Position numbers and translations under genes: made by a program. A stretch of 64,000 nt of DNA, from positions 1 through 64,000 of the IMG/VR virus record IMGVR_UViG_3300042430_000857, one strand, 5' to 3'. The notes beneath the pieces were generated by a model. It had not been told where the DNA came from and searched no databases. It was given only the letters and a program-made list of their open reading frames with translations. Within the stretch, counting starts at the first letter, position 1. Each line of letters opens with the position of its first letter. Positions 1 to 9,800 of the stretch are shown in pieces. The stretch is from a virus.

Positions 1-2101
1 GATCAACTTTGCCCGTACCATCAGTGTATGAAAATAGTTTGGTTCCTGCAAATGTTGAACCATTATAATATAATTGATCACTAAGTGATATTCCATTTAT
101 ATCATATATGTCATATAATGGAGCTTGATTAACTGTTGATTTTTGTTGACATTGAATCCATGTAGAATCTACAGAATTAAATCTCCAACTAGTTGATTTC
201 CGTACTGTACCAGATATGATAGTAACTTGGTTTTTATCTTGTGCAGTTTCTACAATATTAAGTGCAATGACATTTGAATTTCCCGGTCCAGTTGGTACAA
301 AAGAAACTTCATATACGTTTTTACGAACTAAACTATTATCATCATGATTAAAAATAATTGTTTGACCAGAAAGTAATGGTTGACCATCAATAGTATAGGC
401 TGGTTGGCCAACTATTTCAGTAAAAGCGTCAATTGTTGTATTGTCAAATAATGAAACAAAATCTAAGAATTTTGTTCCACTATTATAAAGACCAAGATTA
501 CCATAAAATTCAATAATAGGTCGTTGTGCACGAGTACTGGTATTACCGATAATTGACGTTAATTGTCCATTTTTCTCAATAGTGGCATTAATAACTTGAA
601 TATTAAACCAACGATTACTTCTAGACCATGCATTTAAATCGCGACTATTTCTATTGATTGTTAAATAATCTGGATATAATGGTACATTATTTGATTGATC
701 CCATTCTTTATCGTCCCAATTATAATAATCCCATGGATAATATGTTCCTGGTTCATCACTTTCAACACTACGATAGTCATTGACTAATAGTAAATTGATT
801 GCCGTACCTACACCTTCAACATAATATTCATTATTTTGATATGTTGATGGAACAGTGGTTCCTTCAAATATAACTTTAAGACCATTAATGAATGTAACAC
901 CATTTGGACTTGTATAATTTTTCTTACCTAAAATTTGATCAATGTTAATACTATTAGTAGTATTATTTTCTATTAAATTAATAACACCAACATTAAGTGG
1001 ATTTGATCCATCTTGATAATACAATGTATCTAAGACTGCAGAAAGATATGGTATCAATTTAATTGTACCAGTACCATCACGATAGAATGTTCTACCAACA
1101 TAAGTAGTACCACTAGTAACAGTAATCTTTTGAGAGTTTGGAATTCCAATACCTTGAGTCAACGTGACAATATTAGTGCTAATATTAACAGAAATTGAAT
1201 AAAAATATGTCTGAGAACTACCGGCTTCATCATTATTATAGAACATTAATGTTCTACCATTTAACTGAGTTACACCGTCAATGTTACCAATTGATGCAGC
1301 GGTTTGACCGTTGATTTGTGCATATGTCAATGTAGTTACTAGATCAACAGTATTATTTCCTGGCAAATCATATTCTGATTGAGCATCTTTTGCTGGTACA
1401 GTAAACGTAACTGTACCAATAGAATCACCATTATTTTCTACTCCTAATACATCTCTAGTACTAGTATTAGGACTTAAACCATATCCAGATAATCCAGGAA
1501 CACCCTGAATCCAAAACTGCGACGATTGATTTACTTCAAATGTATATGTACCACCACGTAATAATGTTATTGATGGATTTTTTTGTACTGAATTATTAAT
1601 CGTATATCCAGTATCACTATATGTAATATTATAATTATCTGATAGATAAATTGTGTTAGTTGATACTGTTACAGCATCAGGGCCATACGGTAACCAATAG
1701 TATTGACTATAGTTTACGATCTTATCTAGATCAGCAAAACTATCCCAACTATAGTATTCGCTTTCAAACAGTCTATCATTATTATTAGTAATTGCGCCAT
1801 TATTTTGTAATGCGTTTAATAGACCAGGATAATTGATAAAATCTTTGGCAGTTTGAGTTTCAGTTTTTAAGAATACAACACTAGGATCTAATTGATAGTC
1901 ATAGCGAACTTTAGTTGGTTCAACTACATAACGATCAGTTGGGTTAATAGAATAACCATATTTTTGACCAATAAATCCCTCAACTCTACGTAGATCAGGT
2001 TGTTGAACCAACTGATCTAATGTGGCAGAAAGAAACTGAGCATTACTGTCAGTTCTAAAAACTTCAGGAAGAAAATCAAGTGACCGAATTTTTGTTGCCA
2101 T
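1..2101 (-). CDS. Large virion structural protein, baseplate-associated (partial, C-terminus off the left edge)
   Basis: The frame is open from an ATG at 2101 to position 1, about 700 codons, and continues beyond the window. It starts MATKIRSLDFLPEVFR and includes PDLRRVEGFIG near residue 36, a beginning I associate with very large structural proteins of T4-like cyanophages encoded next to gp6. Tyr-, Asn- and Asp-rich beta-type sequence follows, with stretches such as SRSNRWFN and FLDFVSLFDN. It is the last visible gene of the minus-strand baseplate operon. The homing endonuclease at 2136-2837 separates it from gp6, so it probably relies on that gene's GATAAATA promoter or on read-through. 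A structural role is well supported by context and resemblance. A specific baseplate or fibre-attachment role is inference. Confidence 0.75.
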   Translation of the reverse strand, partial: MATKIRSLDFLPEVFRTDSNAQFLSATLDQLVQQPDLRRVEGFIGQKYGYSINPTDRYVVEPTKVRYDYQLDPSVVFLKTETQTAKDFINYPGLLNALQNNGAITNNNDRLFESEYYSWDSFADLDKIVNYSQYYWLPYGPDAVTVSTNTIYLSDNYNITYSDTGYTINNSVQKNPSITLLRGGTYTFEVNQSSQFWIQGVPGLSGYGLSPNTSTRDVLGVENNGDSIGTVTFTVPAKDAQSEYDLPGNNTVDLVTTLTYAQINGQTAASIGNIDGVTQLNGRTLMFYNNDEAGSSQTYFYSISVNISTNIVTLTQGIGIPNSQKITVTSGTTYVGRTFYRDGTGTIKLIPYLSAVLDTLYYQDGSNPLNVGVINLIENNTTNSINIDQILGKKNYTSPNGVTFINGLKVIFEGTTVPSTYQNNEYYVEGVGTAINLLLVNDYRSVESDEPGTYYPWDYYNWDDKEWDQSNNVPLYPDYLTINRNSRDLNAWSRSNRWFNIQVINATIEKNGQLTSIIGNTSTRAQRPIIEFYGNLGLYNSGTKFLDFVSLFDNTTIDAFTEIVGQPAYTIDGQPLLSGQTIIFNHDDNSLVRKNVYEVSFVPTGPGNSNVIALNIVETAQDKNQVTIISGTVRKSTSWRFNSVDSTWIQCQQKSTVNQAPLYDIYDINGISLSDQLYYNGSTFAGTKLFSYTDGTGKVD

Positions 2102-2135
2102 TACATTATTCCATTAATATCATTGTAAAAATAAT

Positions 2136-2837
2136 TCATTTTTTATATTCCATTGGAGTAATACTCCATCCATTAACTGATTTATATTTTGATTTTCTGG
2201 ATATTACACTAGATAGATTTCCTTTATGTACTTGATATCTATTAATGAGTTCTGATCTAGTACATTGTACAATTCTACCATCGCGATGATAAAATGTATA
2301 CAACATTGTATCATAAACTTTTTCTTTCCATTTGTCACTGGATCTGGCGATATTTAAACTATCTAAATTTTTCTTTTTTCCTTCCAAACTAGATAGTGTT
2401 TTTTTCAATGATTTTGACTTTTTATTTTGAACGCCTGGCTGATTTAGTCCTATAGTCATTCGTTCTATTCTCATTTTTTTGTGATTTTCGTTTGCCCACA
2501 TATCTATAGCAGATTGGCGATTTTTTTCAATTCTATCTGAGTGATTCTGAATTTCAGATGTCGTCCCGCCATCTCCAGATTCAGGTCGCAAATTTGCCCA
2601 CTCATTGCTTTTAACAATGTTCCATAGTTCACTGTAATATGATCCCCATTCTTTAAGTTCTTCTGATGTTTGACATTCTTTTAATATTTCAGTATTTACT
2701 AAATATCCATGTTTTTTTATGTGATTAAGCCAATACTTTCCAGAACCACGATATTTATGAGGGTCTTTAGATATAGTTTTTCCAAGATAATTTAATCCTG
2801 TCACCAAATGAGTTTTTTTATAAAGAAATATCGTCAT
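2136..2837 (-). CDS. GIY-YIG (Seg-like) homing endonuclease
   Basis: A 233-aa protein. The N-terminal 100 residues look like a degenerate GIY-YIG nuclease: FLYKKTH at the first strand, NYLGKT around residues 16-21, then KYRGSGKYW and the EW..YYSELWN segment seen in phage Seg-type enzymes. The middle is Lys/Arg-rich. The last 45 residues (RSELINRYQVHKGNLSSVI, ending in GWSI) look like a small helix-turn-helix DNA-binding module of the NUMOD kind. It lies between two structural genes on the same strand, with only about 34 bases to the next gene. It has a private GATAAATA 24 bases upstream of its ATG. A freestanding homing endonuclease spreads itself by cutting genomes that lack it. It is paralogous to the protein at 28744-29445. 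gp6 is intact, so this is not an intron. Confidence 0.85.
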   Translation of the reverse strand: MTIFLYKKTHLVTGLNYLGKTISKDPHKYRGSGKYWLNHIKKHGYLVNTEILKECQTSEELKEWGSYYSELWNIVKSNEWANLRPESGDGGTTSEIQNHSDRIEKNRQSAIDMWANENHKKMRIERMTIGLNQPGVQNKKSKSLKKTLSSLEGKKKNLDSLNIARSSDKWKEKVYDTMLYTFYHRDGRIVQCTRSELINRYQVHKGNLSSVISRKSKYKSVNGWSITPMEYKK

Positions 2838-2860
2838 TAATTATCCATTACTGTATCTAC

Positions 2861-2868
2861 TATTTATC
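2861..2868 (-). promoter_or_regulatory. Late promoter GATAAATA for the homing endonuclease
   Basis: The minus strand reads GATAAATA, the plus strand TATTTATC. It ends 24 bases before the endonuclease ATG, and the same octamer precedes many structural genes in the window. It resembles the T4 late -10 element TATAAATA. Confidence 0.6.
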
Positions 2869-2915
2869 ACTACAAAAAACGACTAATTTATCTATATTAG
2901 TCAGAACATTTAAAA

Positions 2916-5900
2916 TTACATCGTTCTTTGTAAGGCTGATGGAGTCAATGCACTAATTACAATAATATCACTAGCTGTGGCACCATTACAGAAAATCTCA
3001 CTAGGTGTACTTAAAATCTCATATAAATCACCAAATGATTGAGTAGGATCAGCAGGTACTAATACCACTGAACTTATTAATGATCCTAATTGCATATGTA
3101 GATAGGCAGTCAGTTCACTAAAGTAGAAAGTATCACCAAAATCCCAATTATTAATTATAAAATAACTATTAAGAGCAGCCAACACACTACTGCGAATTTG
3201 ACTGTCACTAACTACTGTAGATGGATTCTTAATAACTTTGATTGTTCCTCGCAGTGCTGGAGCAGCTTTAGATCCAAACAATGGTTTGAAGTTGACACTA
3301 TTTAAAATCACACTATCACTGATCATTTTATAACTATCTAATTCTCCATAAGCTTGTTGAAGTTCTTGAATAGTTGGTTTTGGTGGTAGTTGAACAGTTC
3401 CAGTACTATCATTGATCCAATTTTGAAATTGAGTATAATATGCTTGTGTAACCAAATACAAATCAATGATGTTTGTGGTAGCTGGATCAATTCTAGTAGT
3501 ATTATCACTATTATGACGATATTGAAAGTTAATTCCACCACGACCTCTAGTAACTGCGTACGATGAAGTAACATCATTTAAAATAAGAACTGTTGGTTGT
3601 GTTCCTGGAACAACAGCCGATTGATAAAATGTTGGTACTGGATTAGTAACACTTCCATTAATACAATAGAATAGTGTTTCAGCAGGATACTCATATATAA
3701 CATTTAGAACTTGATTTTGAGTTGGATATGCATATATTACTGTTCCAACTGGTAATACTTGAGTTCTATATAGATCATTAATGTCAGTGAATATTCTAAA
3801 GAATACATAAGCAGTTGAACTTGTCCCAACTATAGTATTAAAAAAATCTGGATCATATGTATATCCACTGATTAGATTAATACTACTGACAGTGATTTGA
3901 TAATCATCTGGCATTCCATCACTTTGTGCTGGTTGTCCAGTTACATTTAAAATATAATCTTCGCCAAGTGTACTAGTATTAGTAGAATTAGAATTTGTTC
4001 TAAAGATATTTACAAAATCAGAAAACACTTGTCCACTACGTTGATCATATACTCGTTGTGTTCCATCAAATGTAAATCTAACTTGATCTACAGATGCAAA
4101 ATAATAGTTAACATTGTTAATGGTAACCAGATATGAATTGTTAATACTATCACTGACAAATTTAACAAAGTAATCAGTTGGCGTTGGATTTGTAGGTATT
4201 GGTTGTACAATAGACCAACGTTCTAGATTAATTAAAATACTATTATCATAGTTAAGTGCAAAATTTTGTTTGAGATTTATCAAATCAAGAATTTGTGTAG
4301 TTAATACACTGTTGAAAGTATTATCAAATTGAGGAATAATTCCAGTTGGTGTTGATTGATCTGGATCTAAATATGCGCCAGTTGGTACAAATGAATTTAG
4401 AGTAACTGGTCCAACTCCTGTAGATAAATTACCATCTCCAAAATTATAACCATCTCCAATTACACCATTGACACCAACCCATATACTGGTATGATCGCCA
4501 TTATAATAATTTGGTATACCTTGTTGTAATCTATTATTAACGTCAAAATAAAATCCAGGTGGACTTACAAATTTAAGTTGTGCACCTTGAGTAATATATC
4601 TCATTGAATATGTACTAAATGCGCCAAGTGATATTGGTATATTAACACCAGATGATAATTTTACATAAAAATATCCAGTTACATTTGATCCATCAAGCGT
4701 AGTTTCATTCCAGTAACATCTATGATCAACAGATTCTGTTCCTGGATAATATCCAGTATATCTTGGATAATATTCTTGATAATATTGAATAGTTGGTGAA
4801 CTGCTTAAAAATGATGGTAAAGTTATTGATAAAAATTCAATAGCAAAATTAATATTTTGTGTTGAGAATGTTACATTTTTAGGTAATTGATCAGTATATA
4901 ATGCACCATCATCTGCAAATACGTTAGTACTACTGTATTTTCCGGTTGGATCTAATAGATCAATATTTCTACTTACTCCAATACTACTACGATTAAGAGC
5001 CGAACTTTTGATAATACTATTATATAAAGTAAATGGGAAATTACTATAATCTTCTCCATTAACCATACGATTTTGAGTATAATAACGAGCGGGTGCACGT
5101 TCTTTGATATTAAGTATACTTTCGCGAGATTGTGCGGTATTATTAACTGTTTGTAAACTAAATGTTATAGTTAAAGTTTCATTTGTATTTTGACGACTAA
5201 TATACGGAATACTGACTACGATTCCCGACATTTCACTTGGATCAATACTATAGGTTAATGAATTTCCCGATCTTACATAAGCTCTATAATTTCCAATTGG
5301 AATTTCTCCAAATACTCCATCACCAAATACATAACTTACTTGATCATTGGTTCTTGATACTACACTGAATATTGAACTAACACTATTTCCTTGACTATTA
5401 TAACTAGTGGTAAAAAGATTATCAACTTTAGTCCATTGACGATTTATTGTTTCGTTACTATTTAATTGATATAACCAAGTATCAGTTTCATTGATTCCTT
5501 CTATAAATATATTTTGAAAATTGTTTTGAATTTTTTCTGAAAAGTATATATCATAACTTTGCAAGGTACCTTGTTTAAAATAGAAAAAGAATCCTGTATT
5601 TGGACTACCATATCCTAACTTATCATTTTGATACACCATGTTAAATTGACTATTAGGTGCGGGAGATATTTCATATAGATAATCTTTATTGGCGCTAGTT
5701 ACACTTACTAGTTCAAAATTAACCAAATCACCGTTTACTTGAGTGGAAAACGGAACTACTGGGTTATATCCCGATGGTAAATTAATAGTATATTCTTCAG
5801 TTTGAATTCCTAAAATATCTTGTTTATTTCCTGGAAGACCTACTCTTTGACTATTAACATATGTAGCATTTAAAATAGTATTAAATTGTTCTTGCCAATT

Positions 5901-6350
5901 ACTGTTTGCGGCATCATTCCACAACACAGTAGTATTACCCAAACTTACATTGTTAATATCAAAAATACTTTCAGTAGTACTGATTGAAGTGACTTTTACT
6001 AAACCATTGGCTTCTGTATTACGTTTTGGATTATAACTAACTAAGTTAGCTAATTTAATAACTGAATCTCTACGTTCTGCAGTATCAATAAAGTTTTCAC
6101 GAGCATTTAAATCACCACGAAATGCCAGTGATTGACCCATAAATGCCATAACATCTAGAATAGCAACAAATTCACTACTTTCAATATAGTCATTAAATGA
6201 TTCTGGATAATATATAGTCAGATAATCAATGAAACTTTTACGCAAAGTTTCATAGTCATAAGACATGAAATTAGCCTCTCTATAAGTTTGATAGATTCTT
6301 TTCCAATCTTGTAAACCAAATAATGCACTTTGTCTTGAACTAGTAACCAT
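2916..6350 (-). CDS. gp6: Baseplate wedge subunit gp6
   Basis: A 1144-aa protein homologous to T4 gp6, the wedge component that dimerises to form the inner ring of the baseplate. The N-terminus is the recognisable part: LFGLQDWKRIYQTYREANF at residues 10-28, then SFIDYLTIYYPESFNDY, a FVAILDVMAFMGQ helix and LNARENFIDTAERRDSVIKLA. This is the hallmark of T4-like gp6/Baseplate_J proteins. The Asn/Tyr/Thr-rich middle makes it much longer than T4 gp6 (about 660 aa), so extra domains have been added, as in marine T4-like phages. It follows gp25 in the operon with a 52-base gap that contains AATAAATA, a possible internal late promoter. The start is ATG; AAAAAA runs lie upstream but no strong ribosome site. 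Confidence 0.93.
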   Translation of the reverse strand: MVTSSRQSALFGLQDWKRIYQTYREANFMSYDYETLRKSFIDYLTIYYPESFNDYIESSEFVAILDVMAFMGQSLAFRGDLNARENFIDTAERRDSVIKLANLVSYNPKRNTEANGLVKVTSISTTESIFDINNVSLGNTTVLWNDAANSNWQEQFNTILNATYVNSQRVGLPGNKQDILGIQTEEYTINLPSGYNPVVPFSTQVNGDLVNFELVSVTSANKDYLYEISPAPNSQFNMVYQNDKLGYGSPNTGFFFYFKQGTLQSYDIYFSEKIQNNFQNIFIEGINETDTWLYQLNSNETINRQWTKVDNLFTTSYNSQGNSVSSIFSVVSRTNDQVSYVFGDGVFGEIPIGNYRAYVRSGNSLTYSIDPSEMSGIVVSIPYISRQNTNETLTITFSLQTVNNTAQSRESILNIKERAPARYYTQNRMVNGEDYSNFPFTLYNSIIKSSALNRSSIGVSRNIDLLDPTGKYSSTNVFADDGALYTDQLPKNVTFSTQNINFAIEFLSITLPSFLSSSPTIQYYQEYYPRYTGYYPGTESVDHRCYWNETTLDGSNVTGYFYVKLSSGVNIPISLGAFSTYSMRYITQGAQLKFVSPPGFYFDVNNRLQQGIPNYYNGDHTSIWVGVNGVIGDGYNFGDGNLSTGVGPVTLNSFVPTGAYLDPDQSTPTGIIPQFDNTFNSVLTTQILDLINLKQNFALNYDNSILINLERWSIVQPIPTNPTPTDYFVKFVSDSINNSYLVTINNVNYYFASVDQVRFTFDGTQRVYDQRSGQVFSDFVNIFRTNSNSTNTSTLGEDYILNVTGQPAQSDGMPDDYQITVSSINLISGYTYDPDFFNTIVGTSSTAYVFFRIFTDINDLYRTQVLPVGTVIYAYPTQNQVLNVIYEYPAETLFYCINGSVTNPVPTFYQSAVVPGTQPTVLILNDVTSSYAVTRGRGGINFQYRHNSDNTTRIDPATTNIIDLYLVTQAYYTQFQNWINDSTGTVQLPPKPTIQELQQAYGELDSYKMISDSVILNSVNFKPLFGSKAAPALRGTIKVIKNPSTVVSDSQIRSSVLAALNSYFIINNWDFGDTFYFSELTAYLHMQLGSLISSVVLVPADPTQSFGDLYEILSTPSEIFCNGATASDIIVISALTPSALQRTM

Positions 6351-6369
6351 GTTTTTTTCCCGTATACTA

Positions 6370-6377
6370 TATTTATT
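6370..6377 (-). promoter_or_regulatory. Possible internal late promoter AATAAATA before gp6
   Basis: The minus strand reads AATAAATA about 20 bases before the gp6 ATG. It differs by one base from the GATAAATA found ahead of other late genes. The same variant precedes the tape-measure gene at 21867. Confidence 0.4.
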
Positions 6378-6402
6378 CTTAAAAAATCATTGTATTTTGA
6401 AG

Positions 6403-6855
6403 TTATTGACTTAGTTGTTGAATACTTCCATTATATCTATTCAAGAAAAAATCTGTTTTTATAACATTATTAAATGGACTAAATGCCATTTCTATCTGTA
6501 ATAATACACCATTTTCTTGAATATATATACCAACACTGTTTAATATGATTCTAGGATCTAAACTTATAACTCGTCTTACTTCATCTTCTATTGCTTGTTG
6601 AGTTTCCTGTGTACTTGGTTCAAATATATATGACCATAATATAGTTCCATACGTTGGTTGTCCAACTTTATCACCTTGTTTAATACTTAATGCATTTAAT
6701 AAATCTCTAATTACTAGATTTTGATCTGACAGTGCATATTTTCTACCTATTCTTGGCTGAACGGTTGTGGATCCTACTCCACCATATACACCAGGTCTAA
6801 CTAATGACAATGATTGATTGACACCGACTGTTGAAAATCCTTTAAATGTTGGCAT
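6403..6855 (-). CDS. gp25: Baseplate wedge subunit gp25
   Basis: A 150-aa protein of the gp25/GPW family, the lysozyme-fold sheath initiator at the rim of the inner baseplate ring. Family features visible: YALSDQNLVIRDLLNALSIKQGDK (about residues 40-63), the G.P.YGTILWSYIFEP segment (residues 65-81) and the following helix ETQQAIEDEVRRVISLDPRI. Length is close to T4 gp25 (132 aa). It sits between the gp5-like hub and gp6, a neighbourhood found in many T4-like phages. A purine-rich AAAAGGAAAAT stretch just before the ATG is the likely ribosome binding site. No feature suggests it is an active lysozyme. Confidence 0.94.
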   Translation of the reverse strand: MPTFKGFSTVGVNQSLSLVRPGVYGGVGSTTVQPRIGRKYALSDQNLVIRDLLNALSIKQGDKVGQPTYGTILWSYIFEPSTQETQQAIEDEVRRVISLDPRIILNSVGIYIQENGVLLQIEMAFSPFNNVIKTDFFLNRYNGSIQQLSQ

Positions 6856-6874
6856 TATATTTTCCTTTTAATTT

Positions 6875-9800
6875 TTATCTGTTTGTTGAATCTCTGCGAG
6901 CTATTGCTTCTGCCACCGGTATGAATCGGCTTGTTCCACCACCTCGTGTAGTAATTATTTTGTTTCCATAATTGTCAATTTCAGTTGTAGTAGTAACTTC
7001 TGAAGTAGAAGTTGACGGAGATTGCGATGGTGGCGCTTGATTCTGATTAGATACTAACGCTTGATATTCTTCATTTGCCTTTTTTAAATCTCTTTCTAAT
7101 CTAGATTGTTTAGCACTGCTAGATATTTTTGTAAAAAGTCCAGCATTTTCTCTTTGTTCTTTATTAATCAAAGCAATATTCTGACGTATTTGTTCTTCAA
7201 GGTCTTTAATTTTTGCCAATACTTTAGCCTGCTGATCTGATGCTGAATCATTTGAAGTAAGTCCAGATTCTGATACTTGTGGAGTTGGAGATTTAGTCAA
7301 TGTCAATGGAATTGGTATTCTTGAATCTCCCATATTTGTACCAACTTTAGAAGTCAAATCAGTTTTACTAAATGTTTCAACCGCCTGAATCGCTGATTTA
7401 ATTTGTCCACCCATGTTTCCAATACTCGCTAGAGCAGTTTGAATACTACTTAGTATTCCATTTGCTGTTGCGGTTATTGAGTTAATAATTTGACCAGGTA
7501 AAGCAAGAACTCCATTTACTAAACCTACAGCCGCATTCACTGTACCAGTTACTAAATTTGTTGCAGTATCTATAACTCCAGTAACAAGTCCAGTAGCGGT
7601 GTTGACAACACCGTTGACAACTCCAGTAATGGCATTAGTAGTATTATTAACTAAATTTCCAACTAAACCAGTGGGACTAGATAATGAATTTGCAGCGACT
7701 GCCGCTCCAGCAACCGCCCCAGTACTGGCAGCAGAAGTAATACTATTCTTAACATTATTAACAATGTTTGTGCCACTGTCAGTTGTAACAGTATTGACCA
7801 TTGACCCAGAACCTCCAGGCAATGCATTGATTCCGCTATTAAGCGTGGTTGCAGGACCAGTAAATAAATTAGAAACTGTAGAGGTGGCAGATTTGACCAC
7901 ATTACTAACTCCAGATATAACAGAATCTACACCACCAGTTATAATATCTAATGATGCACCGGCTGTTTTCTTTCTAGCATCTGATAATGCCGATTCAGCT
8001 GAGCTTAATGCAATTGAATTTATATCATCTGGATTATTTCTATATGCAGTTCTAGCATCATCAAATTTAGATTGTGCAATATCCAATGCCGCCTGTGAAG
8101 ATTGATATTTTGCTCCTGGAGTTGTCAAATCAGTGACACTACTTGCATTACCTTTACCACCTAATATATTTGGAGTATTAGCAGTAAGATTCTTAAATGA
8201 AGCTTCTACCGTTTTAAAAGCGCCTCTTAATGTACTTTCTAGTCCAGTCACTAAACCAGCCAAACTTTTACCTAAACTATCAACACTAGTTGAAATTGCA
8301 CCTTTAATACTATTGGCTAATCCAGTAACTCCATTACTGATACTATCACTTAGTTGACCTGCAAATTTACCTCCGGCCATCATGTCTGATATTTTACTGA
8401 CACCTGATGAAATTCCACTTGCAATGTTGGTTACTGCACCAATTGTTCCAGTTACCACATTAGTGACTCCTTGTGCAATTCCAGTAACTGTTCCTAGAAC
8501 TCCATTAACTACTCCCGTAACAGCGTTAACACCAAAATTAGAAGCAGCTAATACTAATCCTCCTGCCTGACCTGCAGATTCTGCACCAGTTAATATTCCA
8601 GAATTTACCAAACTATTAGCGGCATTATTGAGACTGCCAGCAATAATTTGAGTTTGAACTTTACCATCAGTTAACAATTTAATAGGATCAGTGGCACCAA
8701 GATTACCAGTTACTAAACCTTGTATTGCTTTATCCATTGGCATACCTTGAGCCAATCTTGTTTGAAGTAAATCTTTTGAACCTGGTTTTATTGCCATACC
8801 AGGTCCACAAGCTTGTTCTAATGTCAATCCTCCTGGTCCATCAAGAATTCCTTCACCACGTTTAGTATCTGCAGGTGCAGAGTAAGGTGTAACTGTAATA
8901 TCACCTTCAGTTATTGTTAAATTTAATCCAAACATTAATGAAACTGGTGATACAGTTGCTGATGTTCCAGTTCCTTTAATTGCTCGTGCTGGTGGCCCGC
9001 CGGCAGCCTTTGTGCTATTAGACTCAGCATTTTGACCAACTAGAGCTCTTAATGTCTGTGCATTAATACCTTCTACTGAATTATCAAATCCAGTTGGTGT
9101 AGTTACTGTATTGATAGTTGCAGGATTTGTAGGACGAGTTGGAACACTAGCACTTTCGTTATTTACTTGTGCTACTGCCGGTGTAGTTGTTGGCAGACTA
9201 CTATTAGTACTACTAGAAACACTAACATCTACACCTTTTCCGCTTGCAATCCAAGGCATATGAGTTGGCGCTCTACTAGTAACAGATAGTAAAGCGTGTG
9301 GACTTGGATACATCCATCCTTTTTCTGTACTATAAGTTGTATCTGGGTGATTAACTTTTGGTATTACTGGTACCTCAGCCGGTGTTGTACCACTATTGCC
9401 ACTATTTAAATATATCTTTTTTCCATTTATGTATGTGGATCCACTACCAGCCAAACTAGTAGAACCACCACCAAACAATGCCAAATCACTACCGCTTTTA
9501 ACTGTATAACTTGTGCTAGCATATTGACTAAAATTGGCACCACTTCTGATATTCATATCATTATCAGATTCCATGTTTAGATTTTTACCATACAATGTAA
9601 AGTTTCTATCAGCATGTAAATTCAAATCACGATCTGCATGTAAGTTAAGATCACCTTGAGTTCTGATATTAACTGAGTTACTAGCATACATATCAACTGT
9701 ACCTTCTTTACCCAATTCTATCCAACTTTGACCATTAGCATGAATGATAAACAATGATTGAGAACTATCATTCATCATTATCATATGACCGCTAGATGTT

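Noticed and set aside
7599-8570. Plus-strand open frames opposite the gp5-like gene
   Set aside because: They mirror the Gly/Val/Ala/Thr-rich repetitive part of the spike and show no ribosome sites or recognisable protein features.
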